In this document: piece after piece, positions 1 to 12,345 of the stretch
Position numbering within the stretch: the first letter of the stretch is position 1
Layout of the letters: every line of letters begins with the position of its first letter
NCBI GenBank assembly: GCA_029216955.1
Contig: JANAVB010003400.1
Coordinates: forward strand, 10,352,775-10,416,774
Direction of reading: 5' to 3'
Source of the DNA: Iris pallida
Taxonomy: Eukaryota; Streptophyta; Magnoliopsida; Asparagales; Iridaceae
DNA length: 64,000 nt
Translations under genes and position numbers: made by a program
Notes under the pieces: model-generated
The model's database searches: none
The model's input: the letters and a program-made list of their open reading frames with translations, nothing else
Told to the model about the DNA's origin: nothing

Positions 1-2318
1 GTGTCCTCCTGCGATTATCCCTCTAGTATTGACCATCTTGGGGGTAGAAGTAAGCTGAGTCCTCGGGAGCTGGCTCTAAATCTGGCCATGCAAAACCAGA
101 GAGGTTAGACCTCAAATAGCAAGTACCACAAAGGAAGCCCGACACGAGGAATTAGAACTAGTGATAAGAATTAAGAATATAATAAATAAGTTTCTGATTT
201 GCTACTGGGATTAACACAACGTCACGACACTTCAAGTCAACTTTCTAACCAAATAAGGACAGAAGTTGACCCGTCATGTCTTGACATTCTGCTCATCTCA
301 GTAGTTAACAGAGTAGGTACAGTATACAAACAAATTAATTTAAATGGTAATACAACCACTACGGCTTGCTAACTGTCAGTTCCAAGTTGCCCTGGAAATA
401 TGCAATAAGGGATTCCTTAGTTCTTACAATATACGAGCAAGGCTAGTCTACCCTTAAATCAATTGAGCCAATCATGAATTAGACGCGTCCCAGCGGGACG
501 CCCGTCGATATGCAAAAAAATATAAACAGATACCACTCCCTGCCCGTGTGGCAGGTTTGCAGTATCCGTGGGAACCAGCCGGCATGTCGGGGCACTAATT
601 GTCCCAAGATGGTTGTTATGTAAGAACTCGGGAATCCATTCTCTCCATGCAATAGTTATTTTATTTAACTTAATAGTCCCTACGTTAATTGAAATCTCAT
701 GCCGTAGATCATGATCATTCTAAATGAGTACTTCCGTACAGAGTACGATATGCATAACTCTACAATGATGCCCGTGCGGTTAGGTTGTAGGTCTTACATA
801 GTATAATGCAACAATCAAACCTAGCCACAGGATAATCATGCCTTGACTGTAAGGTACACATGCTGCTTTTGTAGAAAGAAGTTGAAGTCAGCACGTGTCC
901 ATATGCCAATGTTCGGGATCGGCTAGTCGATCGCAATGGTTCATGGTTCTTACATGAACGTGTCTCATTCAATTGAATAAGACGACTAGCCAGTCTTTTA
1001 GTTCCAACTAGAAACGCATGATCAATCATTTAGTCGAGGTAACAATCTATGTCAATTCGTGACAAGCCATGAAAGTCAAACTAGTATTTAGTATGGTCGA
1101 GTCTATAACTCTCAAGGTTAAGTACCAGTGATACGGGATGCCCACAAGCCAATCAAGACACGGGGCACAATCCACACAACAATATATATTAAATACTAAC
1201 ATGCATCAAGTCGCGCAATCCAGCGAAATGCGCGAGATAAGACGAAACGCTCGAATTCGGCGAATTGTGCGGGATAAGACAGATGGCGCGATTTTATCAT
1301 GCGGTTTGCGGGACTCATGCGGTCCCGTAGGAGCAAGCGGTCCGCAGGAGCAAGTGGTCCGCAGGACCAAAGGGGCCAGGAACTCATGCGGTCCGCAGGA
1401 CGCATGCGGTCAAAGACTCATGCGGTCCGTAGGAGCAAAGCGGTCCGCAGGACGCATGCTGCCGAAGACTCATGCAGTCAAAGACTCATGCGATCAAAGA
1501 CTAATGCGGTCCGCAGGACACATGCGGTCGAAGACTCATGCGGTCAAAGACTCATGCGGTCCGTAGGATGCATGCGGTCAAAGACTCATGCGATCCGCAG
1601 GACGCATGCAGCCGAAGCCTCATGCGGCCGAACTGTTCATCTTCTCCAAAAATCTGAGAAAGATGACCAAGGAACTCATGGAATTCAAACTTGCGTAACT
1701 CAGTCAAAACAAAACGAAATCTAACTCTTCAAAGGTCAAATTTGGGTAAGATAAAATTCTCTACCACATGGAACAATTAGATTTTGAAAATAAGCAAGTT
1801 TGATAGATCAAAACAAAGGAAAACCGAAAATGACATAAACTTAGACCTACAAAATTTGAACCACCAAAATGAAAATTGCAAAAAACTAAAGGGTCTTAGA
1901 ATCATGTCAGGAAGATAATAGACAATTAAAAATAGCATTGTCCAACATTCGGCAAGATGTACTTGCCTCTCCAAATTGGGTTAGGATTTTGGTGGAGGAA
2001 ATGAAATGAGAGTTTGTGAGGAGAGAGAAAAGGAAAGGTGTATAAATATTAAGTCAAGTTTGATCCCCACCACCCATTCCTTCTACATACAATCTAGGCC
2101 ATCCACCCCTTATCATGATGAACCAAGCCAAACCAAGTTGGTTCAACGTGAACCGAAATAAACCAAGAGCTAAGCAAAAGCAGAAAATAAAATACAGAAA
2201 AACATTTAGCATGTAATTAAAGGAATTAAATACAGAATAAATGCATGATAACTCCTAAATAATTACAGTCAAGTAGTACACGTATTAAAAATACGTATCC
2301 CGGGAACGGGGAGTGACA
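1..2318 (-). repeat. 3' LTR of element A (partial, left end outside window)
   Basis: Base 1 corresponds to base 7858 of the right LTR, so 424 bases of this LTR lie outside the window. It ends GAGTGACA at 2318, the inverted counterpart of the TGTCACG start of the right LTR. The body differs from the right LTR by scattered substitutions and by the copy number of a GC-rich internal array. Confidence 0.88.
1310..1635. repeat. CATGCGG-type tandem array inside LTR A
   Basis: About 320 bases are made of imperfect units of roughly 15-35 bases built on CTCATGCGGTC, CGCAGGACGCATGCGGTC and CAAAGA. Several plus-strand frames stay open through the array, but they are antisense to the element and encode only the repeat. 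The array is longer here than in the partner LTR (9165-9440). Confidence 0.85.
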
Positions 2319-2332
2319 TCTCTACCCTCCTT
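2319..2332 (-). other. Polypurine tract of element A
   Basis: Directly next to the 3' LTR, the minus strand reads AAGGAGGGTAGAGA followed by the LTR start TGTCACTCC. This is the expected place and composition for the primer of plus-strand DNA synthesis. It is preceded by a segment reading CGAGGACGGAATT, which recurs in similar form in element J. Confidence 0.8.
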
Positions 2333-2478
2333 AGAAAAATTCCGTCCTCGGAATTTCAAATCCAAGCAGGCTAGAAACATCAGGGCTAGACTAATCCAAC
2401 TACAAGCAAGCAATCATCTTACAATATTAATAGCAAGTAATATATCTATATTTATCAATCTACGACATCAAGCAATTT

Positions 2479-3864
2479 CTATCCATAGGGTGATAAGCAA
2501 GGGAAATCAAGACAATCAAGGTACACGGAAAGAAATATATCTTGTGAGTCAAATAGGTGCGGATACCGTGATCGGATATCATCCTCACGTTCCCACGTTG
2601 ACTCTCCTAAGGAGTGATAACCCCAAGCAACACGGACAAGGTTAATTGTTCGGTTCTTGAGTATCTTTTCCCTTCGGTCCAAAATGGACACAGGCTGTTC
2701 CTCGTAAGACAGGTTGATACCAACAACCAGCTCAGAATGATCGAGGATATGGCTTGGATCCGATACATACCTACGCAACTGAGATACATGAAACACATCA
2801 TGCACCTCTCGTAACGAAGATGGAAGGGACAAACGATAAGCAACATCGCCTACCCTATCGAGAATAACAAATGGGCCCACGTATCTCGGACTCAACTTCC
2901 CGTGAAGACCAAATCTAATGATCCCACGAGTAGGCGAGATCCGCAAGAACACGTGGTTCCCAACAGAAAATTCTAACGATCTACGATGCTGGTCTACCCA
3001 ATGATGATGCCGATCTTGCGCAACTCGAAGTCGCTCTCTAATCCCCTTAACCACTTCAACCGTCTGAACAATCACCTCTGGGCCTAACATCTTCCTCTCC
3101 CCGATATCATCCCATGCCAGAGGTGACCTGCACTTCTAACCGTATAGTGCTTCGAATGGCGCCATTTGGATACTGGCTTGATAACTGTTGTTGTAGAAGA
3201 ATTTGACTAAGTGCAGGTGACTCTCCCATGATCCTCCAAAATCTAGGGTGCAAGCTCGTAACATATCTTCTAAAGTCTGAATTGTTCTTTCTGATTGCCC
3301 GTCCGTCTGTGGGTGGTATGCCATACTAAATCTTAACTTGGTACCCAGGCTCTGATGTAAACTCTTCCAGAAATATGATGTAAAACGGGTATCTCTATCT
3401 GACACAATACTGACAGGGACCCCATGCTGCCTGACTATCTGCTGTATATACAACTCTGCCAACTTTTATGTAGATTGCTCTACTCTAAAAGGAAGAAAAT
3501 GTGCCACCTTCCTAAGCCGATCCACTATTACCCAAATGGCATCCTTACCACTTGGTGATCTCGGTAAACCGGTCACAAAGTCCATTGTGATATGCTCCCA
3601 CTTCCATTCCGGGATAGGAAGCGGTTGTAATAATCCAGCTGGCCTCTGTTGTTCTGCCTTCACTTGCTGACATATTAAGCAACAGGAAACGAATCTAGCT
3701 ATCTCCCTCTTTATTCCGTTCCACCAGAAGTGCTGCTTGATATCTTTGTACATTTTGGTCCCTCCGGGGTGTATAGAATAATGAGAAGTGTGGGCTTCTG
3801 TCATAACCTCATGTCTGATATCTCCACTTGGCACACAGACGTGATCCAAATCTAAGTGTTCCAT
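2479..3864 (-). pseudogene. Element A integrase with chromodomain (broken)
   Basis: Three open stretches (3864-3466, 3462-3136 and 3090-2479) share one frame and are separated by in-frame stops. In order they show the zinc-binding region (HPGGTKMY, then CCLICQQ), the catalytic core (TMDFVTGLP, later [12 protein letters not shown] and a conserved ALYG end), the [11 protein letters not shown]-terminal region, and a chromodomain-like tail ([17 protein letters not shown]). Integrase inserts the DNA copy into the host genome; in chromoviruses the chromodomain is thought to guide it to marked chromatin. The stops make this copy non-functional. Confidence 0.9.
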
Positions 3865-3916
3865 CTTCGTGAATTTTCATCTCCTTCTTGAGTCCTGACT
3901 CACATTCTGTCCTAAG

Positions 3917-5298
3917 CTACTGAATCCTTGGATCCTGTGCCTGAGCTGCCTTGATCCTGTCTACTAAGTCGGATTGAACTCGTAGACTCGCCAGAATTCC
4001 TGCATCACTAGGAAGTACAACCTCGATGCCCATCTCTTGAAGATCTTCTAAAATATGTTTTTGTGATGTCAACAGAAATGCGTCGCCTCTCCTGCTAAGA
4101 GCGTCTGCTACCACATTTGCCTTGCCTGGATGATACTGAAGCTCTACGTCGTAATCCTTGATCAACTCTAACCATCTTATTTGTCTCATGTTCAATTCCT
4201 TCTGAGTAAAGATGTACTTCAGACTTTTGTAGTCTGTGTACATGTCCACTCGATCACCGTACAAGTAATGCCTCCATAGCTTCAAAGCAAATACTATTGC
4301 TGCCAACTCCAAGTCATGAGTCGAATAATTCTTCTCATGGTCTCAAAGTTGCCTAGATGCATACGCTATCACCTTCCAATTTGCATTAGGACACACCCAA
4401 GTCCCTTTCCTGACGCGTCACAATATACAGTAAAACCTCCGGGTCCAACTGGTAATGTAAAAATAGATGTCGAGATCAACTTCTGCTTCAAATTCTCAAA
4501 TGATGCCTGGCACTCTGCCGACCAGACAAATGGCACATCCTTTCGTGTCAAGCGGGTCATGGGTGCTGAAAGCCTTGCAAAGTCTAATACAAACCTTTTG
4601 TAATATCCTGCCAATCCCAAGAAACTTCGCACAGCTGCTACGGTCTTAGGCATTGGCCAACTTTCTACTGCTTCTACTTTCTTGGGATTCACTGCTACTC
4701 CAGCCCCTGATATGATGTGCCCCAAGAATGAAATGTGATCCGTCCAAAACTCATACTTGCTGAGCTTGGCGTACAACTGGTTCTCTCTCAGAACCTGTAA
4801 CACTTTCTTGAGGTGATCTTCGTGTTCTTCTTCACTAGCTGAGTATACGAGAATGTCGTCGAGGAACACAACGACAAATTGATCTAAGTATGGCATAAAG
4901 ATGCGGTTCATCAAATCCATAAATATTGCTGGAGCATTGGTCAAACCAAACGGCATAACTAAGAATTCGTAATGCCCGTACTTTGACCTGAATGTCGTCT
5001 TAGGAATATCCTCTTCTCGAACTCTAACTTGATGATATCCTGACCGAAGATCTATCTTGGAAAAAACTCTTGCTCTGCTCAACTGATCAAACAAGTCGTC
5101 GATCCTTGGTAGTGGGTACTTGTTCTTTACTTTTGCCGCGTTGAGCTTTCTGTAGTCAATGCACAATCTTGATGACCCATCCTTCTTCCCTACAAGTACC
5201 ACTGGTGCTGCCCATGGTGATTCGTTGTCTAGAATGAACTTCTTCGCCTTCAGTTCCTCTATATGCTGATACACGTTGGCCTGCTCTGAATCCGACAT
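3917..5298 (-). pseudogene. Element A reverse transcriptase and RNase H (broken)
   Basis: The stretch 5298-4369 carries the full gypsy reverse transcriptase fold order: [31 protein letters not shown], the MPFGLTNAP block, the catalytic [12 protein letters not shown] and the thumb [11 protein letters not shown]. RNase H begins in the same frame ([12 protein letters not shown]) and continues in another frame at 4312-3917 ([25 protein letters not shown]), so a frame change near 4315-4370 breaks the polyprotein. The domain order and the D-D pair support Ty3/gypsy. A small remnant linker joins it to the integrase. Confidence 0.92.
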
Positions 5299-5925
5299 TC
5301 TGTAACTCTATCCGATATCGGTTTAGTTCCAGGTGCCAATTCTATACTGAACTCAATATCTCTAACAGGTGGTAGACCTGGAAGTTCTTCGAAAAATACG
5401 TCAAGAAACTCTTCAACTACCTTTGGGACTTGAACTTCTTCTATTACCGTTACTACTCTTTGTTTATGTTGGTCCGTCTCTGACCTGACTAAGGTAAACC
5501 GCTTCCTGCCCGGAATACTAAAAGATACACTCCCTCTTCGACAATCTATTGTCGCATGACTGTCTTTCAGTCAGTCCATGCCCAAGATAACGTCGAAATT
5601 ACCAACATGAAATTTCATCAACTTGGCGGGTAAGGAACGCCCGCACACTACAACTCGACACGCTAGAATAACTTTACTAACTCCTACGAGCCCATTACCA
5701 GTGAGTATATTCAGTCTCTCTGGCAATGCCTCGAATATTATTCCTAGTCATGTCGCAAATCGTGCAGATATAAATGAGTGTGATGCTCCCGAATCAAACA
5801 ATGCTACTGCGGGATATGAGGCGACGAGAATGTTACCTGCCACAACATCTTCCAATGCCAATGCCTCTTCCAAGGACAGATTGAATGCCTGCCCTCGGCC
5901 TCCTTGTTGGTTCCTATGCTGCGGC
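5299..5925 (-). pseudogene. Element A aspartic protease region (broken)
   Basis: Minus-strand translation around 5830-5760 reads ALFDSGASHSFIS, the retropepsin active-site context, followed shortly by an in-frame stop. Downstream residues include a conserved VGNFDVILGMD block near 5600 and a linker that leads to the reverse transcriptase. Retropepsin cuts the gag-pol polyprotein. The frame is interrupted more than once, so no single open frame covers it. Confidence 0.75.
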
Positions 5926-7313
5926 CTAGCCTGGTGTTGCCGATGGCCCCTGCCTTGGTGATGCTAGGGTGGTCTTTGTTGTTGTTGCTGCATCGGCGGT
6001 CCCGGCTGCCGAAACATCTGAGCCTGCGACATCAACGGACGTTGTGCCAACAGTCTTACTGCTACCGCTGGTCCTTGATACTGGCCTGCCCCTGGTGCTG
6101 GCAGCACAGGAAATTGTTACACTTGTCCTCCTGACCTCGAATTCATGGGACAGGTGGAAACCGAATGATCTGGACTTCCACATATCAAACGCTGTCCGTT
6201 CAATGCCCGACACAGCTCTAGTGTGCCCTGCCTTTCCACAATAGGTGCAGCCCGCCGGGGGTTGCTGGTTCTTCCTCTGTTGTTGTTGTTGTTGTTGTCC
6301 TGTTGGTGGTGTTGGTCCTCGTATTGCCACATCGTGAATGCGAATGCCAGGAGATTGTGCTGTTATTCGGGGCGCTGCTCCCCCTCCTCCTTCAATCTGA
6401 TTGTGAGATCTCTTCTGACCTCCAGTCCTTGATGTGATCCTCTGGATGGTGATCTCATGCCTCTGGGTTGCCGTCAATACATCATCGAAAGTCTGTTAGT
6501 TGTGCCCCTCTATCAATTGCAAGAGTTCAAGATGAAACCCTTGCTGAAACCTCATAGCCCTCTGGCTCTCCGTTGCTACCATCTCCGGGGCGAACCTACT
6601 CAGTCTGCAGAACTCCGCTGCATAAGCATCCACTGTTTTGCCAGCCTGCTTGAGGTTGATAAACTTCTGTTGTAGCTCGAACTGCGCCACAACTCCATAG
6701 CACTTTGTCTTGAATCTCGCAGTAAAATCATTCCAAGCAATAGGACGTCTGATGCCCACTTCTTCTGATTTCCACCAATCACGTGCGAGGTCCTGAAGTA
6801 ACAACTTCACTTGATCCACTCGTTCTTCCGCAGGAACCTTAGCCGCAGTCAAAATACCCTCGATTCCTTAAGCCATGCATCCGCTGAAATAGCATCTTCC
6901 GTGCCTTCAAAACGACGGGAGTTATACTTGCAGAACCTGGTTGACGCCCCGGAATCAGTCCTCACTCCTCTTTCCAAAGCCGTCTGCAATCCTTGGTTGA
7001 ATAATACATTCTGCTCTTGCAGCTGACTTGCAGCTGAGTATGCATGTGTTGTTGGGCTAACATCTGATGCTGCTGAGTAGCCATCATCCCTCTTATGATT
7101 TCCAGAAGGACTGGTGTGTCTACTGCAATAGGGGTAGGCGGAACTGTTGGTGGTGTTGGAACCTCCGGATACTGCGGTCCAGCTGTTGGTTCTACTATCA
7201 CCTCTTCTTGGATGTTCTCTTGAGGTAGTACTACCCCTAAGAAAAGGGACAAGAGAACAATCAAACGACCGGACAGGAAAGATCAATGAAGTCAAAGGAT
7301 ACCGGAATGTCAA
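5926..7313 (-). pseudogene. Element A gag (broken)
   Basis: Gag pieces occur in at least three frames: a proline-rich N-terminal part (7264-6962), the start of the capsid-like domain (7010-6849, YNSRRFEGTEDAI), its centre (6852-6496, with ARDWWKSEEVG, WNDFTARFKTKCYG and QAGKTVDAYAAEF), then a glutamine-rich linker. Two zinc knuckles follow (CTYCGKAGHTRA near 6250 and CGSPDHSVSTC near 6160) in different frames. Gag packages element RNA into particles. Frame changes near 7010, 6850 and 6240 show decay. Confidence 0.85.
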
Positions 7314-7406
7314 GCTAGGGTCGAGAGTAACGAATCATGAGATCAAGGGGAAACATGTGTGATTGAGACATCCTATAAATCAAAACACCTCACAAGTCTG
7401 AAATCA

Positions 7407-7424
7407 GACCTGCATGGGCCACCA
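7407..7424 (-). other. Candidate primer-binding site of element A
   Basis: On the minus strand, nine bases after the LTR end, an 18-base block begins TGGTGGCCCATGCAGG. The same 18 bases lie eight bases from the LTR in element J. Length, place and the TGG start fit a tRNA primer site, but I could not match it to a known tRNA. It is not the usual initiator-methionine site seen in elements B, C and F. Confidence 0.55.
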
Positions 7425-7433
7425 CTAAAACCT

Positions 7434-10121
7434 TGTCACGCCCCAGATCCAGAATACTGGAGAGCGGGGGAATGACTCAGCCAGCTACGTATTACGAGTA
7501 AATGAATACCGTATAATACGATCAATGTTGTCTACAAGACAAGGAGTTGCATACTACATACAAGTCTCACTAGGTTTACTCAACCTCTATTGTCCCAATC
7601 ACTCAATGAAAAGCAGTAAGTAGAGAACATGAGAGAAAAGCAGTACGGCGTCCCAAACGTTCAGTCAAAATGTTCTTGAGATCTGGCTTTACAAAACATA
7701 GCCAGATGATATAACAAGGTATACACAATCGCTATCGGCTGCAGTCTGAGTTAGTTACAATTATGTAAAAGTAAGTACAAGACGGTCCGACTAACATGTC
7801 GATGCCGAGCGGCAAAAGTAAAGTATCAAAACGAGCAGGGGAGCAAGGAACCCACTCGTGTCCTCCTGCGATCATCCCTCTAGTATTGACCATCTAGGAG
7901 GTGGAAGTAAGCTGAGTCCTCGGGAGCTGGCTCTAAATCTGGCCATGAAAAACCAAAGAGGTTAGACCTCAAATAGCAAGCACCACAAAGGAAGTCCGAC
8001 ATGAGGAATTAGAACTAGTGATAAAAATTAAGAATATAATAAATAAGTTTCTGATTTGCTACTGGGATTAACACAACGTTACGACACTTCAAGCCAACTT
8101 TCCAACCAAACAAGGACAGAAGTTGACCAGTCATGTCTTGACATTTTTCTCATCTCAGTAGTTAACAGAGTAGGTACAGTACACAAACAAATCAATTTAA
8201 ACGGCAATACAGCCACTACGGCTTGCAAACTGTCAGTTCCAAGTTGCCCTGGAAATATGCAATAAGGGATTCCTCAGTTCTTACAATGTACGAGCAAGGT
8301 TAGTCTACCCAGAAATCAATTGCGCTAATCATGAATTAGACTTGTCCCAGCGGGATGCCCGCATCGATATGCAGAAAAATATAAACAGATACCACTCTCT
8401 GCCCGTGTGGCAGGTTTGCAGTATCCGTGGGAACCAGCCGGCATGTCGGAACACTAATTGTCCCAAGATGGTTGTTATGTAAGAACTCGGGAATCCATTC
8501 TCTCCATGCAATAGTTATTTTATTTAACTTAATAGTCCCTACGTTAATTGAAATCTCATGTCGTGGATCATGATCATTATGACTGAGTACTTCCATACAG
8601 AGTACGATATGCATAACTCTACAACGATGCCCGTGCAGTTAGGTTGTAGGTCTTACATAGCGTAATGCAACAATCAAACCTAGCCACGGAATAATCATGC
8701 CTTGACTGTAAGGTACACATGCTGCTTTTGTAGAAAGAAGTTGAAGTCAGCACGTGTCCATATGCCAATGTTCGGGATTGGCTAGTCGATCGCAATGGTT
8801 CATGGTTCATGGTTCATACATGAACGTGTCTCATTCAATTGAATAAGACGACTAGCCAGTCTTTTAGTTCCAACCAGGAACGCATGATCAATCATTTAGT
8901 CAAGGTAACAATCTATGTTAATTCGTGACAAGGCATGAAAGTCAAACTAGTATTTAGTATGGTCGAGTCTATAACTCTCAGGATTAAGTACCAGTGATAC
9001 GGGATGCCCACAAGCCAATCAAGACACGAGGCACACTCCACACAACAATATGTATTAAATACTAACGTGCATCAAGTGGCGCAATCCAGCGAAATGCGCG
9101 AGATAAGACGAAACACTCGAATTCGACGAATCGCACGGGATAAGACAGATGGCGCAATTTTATCATGCGGTTTGCGGGACTTGTACGGTCCGCAGGACGC
9201 ATGCGGTCCCGCAGGAGCAAGCGGTCTGCAGGACCAAAGGGGCCAGTAACTCATGCGGTCCGCAGGACGCATGCGACCGAAGACTCATGCGGTCAAATAC
9301 TCATGCGTTCTGCAGGACCAAAGCGGTCCGCAGGACGCATGCGGCCGAAGACTCATGCGGTCCGCAGGACGCATGCGGTTAAAGACTCATGCGGTCCGCA
9401 GGAGCAAAGCGGTCCGCAGGACGCATGCGGCCGAACTGTTCATCTTCTCCAAAAATCCGAGAAAGATGACCAAGGAACTCATGAACTTCAAACTTGCGTA
9501 ACTCGGTCAAAACAAAACAAAATCTAACTTTTCAAACGTCAAATTTGGGTAAGATGAAATTCTCTACCACATGGAACAATTAGATTTTGAAAACAAGCAA
9601 GTTTGATAGATCAAAACCAAGGAAAACCGAAAATGACATAAACTTAGATCTATAAAATTTGAACCACCAAAATGAAAAATGCAAAGAACTAAAGGGTCTT
9701 AGAATCATGTGAGGAAGATAATAGACAATTAAACATAGCATTGTCCAACATTCGGCAAGATGTACTTGCCTCTCCAAATTGGGTTAGGGTTTTGGTGGAG
9801 GAAATGAAATGAGAGTTTGTGAGGAGAGAGAAAAGGAAAAGTGTATAAATATCAAGTCAAGTTTGATCTCCACCACCCATTCCTTCACCATACAGTCTAG
9901 GCCATCCACCCCTTATCATGATGAACCAAGCCAAACCAAGTTGGTTTAACATGAACCGAAATAAACTAAGAGCTAAGCAAAAACAGAAAATAAAATACAG
10001 AAAAATATTTATCATGTAATTAAAGGAACTAAATACAGAATAAATGCATGATAAATACTAAATAATTACAGTCAAGTAGTACACATATTAAAAATACGTA
10101 TCCCGGGAACGGAGAGTGACA
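7434..10121 (-). repeat. 5' LTR of element A (complete, 2688 bp)
   Basis: Starts TGTCACGCCCC and ends GAGTGACA, short inverted ends typical of LTRs. It is homologous to 1-2318 and, more distantly, to solo LTR M and to LTR K. Confidence 0.9.
9165..9440. repeat. CATGCGG-type tandem array inside LTR A (second copy)
   Basis: Shorter counterpart of the array at 1310-1635, made of the same CATGCGGTCCGCAGGACG-like units. The difference in unit number accounts for most of the length difference between the two LTRs, so the array changed size after insertion. Confidence 0.85.
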
Positions 10122-11860
10122 TCCCACAAATCTTAATGAACGTTTTCACGATGCAAGGCTTGAAATAGCCTTTGCTTGTCCCACGGGTTAACTTGTATCA
10201 TATGGTTTATGGCACAATCGTGGGACTCATATCGAACGCGGTTGATTCAAGTCAAGTTTGGCAGGAGGGCTATCAAATAGTCATTCCTAAGTTGATGATG
10301 ATAGGGTAACATGGAAATGCTCGCGACCGTAGGTCGTCGAGTCAGTCTCTTGTTTTGGGAGTCTCAAACGTTGTTCTGAAAAATATGGTAATACTGGAAG
10401 AGTAATGACTGTGTAAGAGGGTAGTTCGAGTCGAGTTTTGCAGGGTCATTAGACAACTTGTTCACAAGAAAAAGTTTCCTCGGACGACAACCTGGGGCCA
10501 CAGGACCGTTCCGGCCTAGGAGGAAACACGGTATAACCGAGTTGGGGGTACCGCTCAGGTTAGTCGGAAACTTTCAGCGGGGCTCGCTACTTGCGCTGAA
10601 AGGGTCGCCGTCTAACAAAGCTATAAGTCCAGGATAGCTTGTGGTGCTAGTGATCCTTTCATATAGATGAATCGGCATAATAGCGGCGATCCGCATGCAT
10701 GCCTTTGGATTGAGTCGCGTACTGTATGCACGGTACCAATGAGTCAAGTTAAATGTGTGCACGGTTTGCAACACAATGTGGGCCTAAGATTTGGCTATAA
10801 TAGGAACACGTACTTGGGCACGAGACGTAGTGTAGTGAATTGAGTCGTTGACACTAAGTTCATGAGTTTATGATCAAGCTATTTTCGGAGACCAAATGGG
10901 AGTCTATGATCAAGCTATTTCCGGAGACGAAATGGGAGTCTATGATTAAGCCATTTTCGGAGACGAAATGGAGGAAAGGCCGTAGGGCAAGTATTGAGTA
11001 AAGATACACTATGTTGCGAGGCACGGCCTCGATGATAATGCACTTACAGAGTTATGGCACAATCATGTTGTTGCGTCTCAAAGTATGAGTCGAAAGGCAA
11101 GCACGAGTCGATACGTTAATGTTATTGGCACGAGAATGGTCTAGAGGCACAAGAATAAGTAAGTTTTTGGTGCAAGGCACGGTGATGGTCTAGAGACACA
11201 AACTAGGCCAGACGTTCATGTCCTAAAATTGATCCTAAGGCAAGAATATAAAGACAATAAAAAAAAAGAATAGTTGCACACACTAAAGAACGTGTTGGTT
11301 TTGTATGGGTGGACGAGGAGTTCACACCATCAGTACGGTTGTGTATTGACCACCCAAAAGTTTTCATACGCAGGTTACAGGTACTTACTCGTTGGGGCGG
11401 AGCTCGCATGGAAGCGCTGAGTCACGGAATTCCTTAGCGTTTCGAGGCGTGCGGCCGCATTGAAGACTTCACCTATACGGGACATAATGTATGGACATCG
11501 CCTTCTGAAGCATCCGCAAGGGGCAGCCTTGAACTTTTGTATTGAGAAATGAGAGAGCTGAGTGATTGTATTCTGAGCGAAAGTGAGCTTGAGCGACTTG
11601 TAATCTTGGCCTCATGCCACATTGTAATCTTTGAGTCAAAAGCAATAAAGAGTTATTTGTCTGACTTGTGTTTTGTTTCAACTTTCTGCCGGCAACTTAC
11701 AGATTATTCAATGTTTCTGCTTCGGGACTTCTGTGCGGCGACCCCGTCCCATAGCCTGAAATCGGCCGTTATGGAACCCTCCTTGTGTGAGCGCGACCTA
11801 GGCTCACGCAGCATCACACCTTAGCGAGGACGATCGGTTCTGCAGAACCGGGTTGTGACA
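10122..11860 (+). repeat. LTR fragment D (inverted copy of the LTR B family)
   Basis: Read on the minus strand from 11860, it starts TGTCACAACCCGGTTC and matches the plus strand of LTR B from 13795 (shared GAACCGATCGT, CTCGCTAAGG and GGTTCCATAACGGCCG). It is therefore in the opposite orientation to B. Its other end is missing because element A is inserted in it at 10122. It follows broken reverse transcriptase with no primer site beside it, so it is a solo or 3' LTR. The flanking GAAAC (11861-11865) is the expected target duplication. Confidence 0.78.
10864..10971. repeat. Three tandem 36-base repeats in LTR D
   Basis: Three units of about 36 bases sharing TATGATCAAGC and TCGGAGAC and ending in AAATGG follow each other directly. 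The related LTR B has no such triplet at the matching place, so it expanded in this copy or was lost there. Confidence 0.85.
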
Positions 11861-11865
11861 GAAAC

Positions 11866-12345
11866 GAGCCACTGCTTTAGCTCCTGGAAGCAAGCTTCAC
11901 AGTCGTCTGACTACTTATACGCGACTCCCTTTTGAGTGAGACGAGTCAAAGGCAATGCGATCTTCGCGAAGTCTTTCACGAATCGTCGATAGTATCCCAC
12001 CAAACCAAGGAAGCTACGAATCTCACTAGTTGACGCAAGTCGCTTCCAATCAACAACAGCTTCAACTTTCTTTGGATCGACTGCAATACCTTCTGCAAAA
12101 ATGACGTGCCCAAGAAAGGATACACTACTCGGCCAGAATTCACACTTGCTTAGCTTTACATATAACAAATTCTCTCGAAGAGTCTGGAGCACGGTCCGCA
12201 GATGTTCCGCATGTCGCGCCCGGTCCTTCGAGTAGACGAGAATATCGTCAATGAAAACTACTACGAATTTATCGAGGAAGGGTCGAAATACCCGATTCTT
12301 TAGATCCATGAAGGCATATACCTCGATTTCAAAATCACAAATCAT
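11866..12345 (-). pseudogene. Element B reverse transcriptase fragment
   Basis: A 145-residue open stretch holds the gypsy reverse transcriptase segment with [12 protein letters not shown], the [16 protein letters not shown] block and the thumb [11 protein letters not shown]. It ends where LTR D begins. Upstream of residue 12 homology stops and the sequence becomes AT-rich. Related to, but clearly distinct from, the reverse transcriptase of element A. Assignment to element B is by position and strand only. Confidence 0.85.

Larger units (their letters stand above)
1..10121 (-). mobile_element. Element A: chromodomain Ty3/gypsy retrotransposon, Tekay-like, decayed
   Basis: Two homologous LTRs (1-2318, cut by the window edge, and 7434-10121) surround a 5.1-kb interior. 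Read on the minus strand, the interior has gag, protease, reverse transcriptase, RNase H and integrase with a C-terminal chromodomain, the order expected for a chromovirus. The long LTRs and the chromodomain suggest the Tekay/Del lineage; this lineage call is inference. All coding segments carry stops or frame changes, so the copy cannot make a full polyprotein. The last five bases of its target duplication should be TCCCA at 10122-10126, but the left copy lies outside the window. It sits inside LTR fragment D. Confidence 0.9.

Noticed and set aside
1138..1724. Overlapping plus-strand open frames rich in RRTHAV and LMRS repeats
   Set aside because: They are translations of the CATGCGG array, antisense to the element, and open in more than one frame at once.
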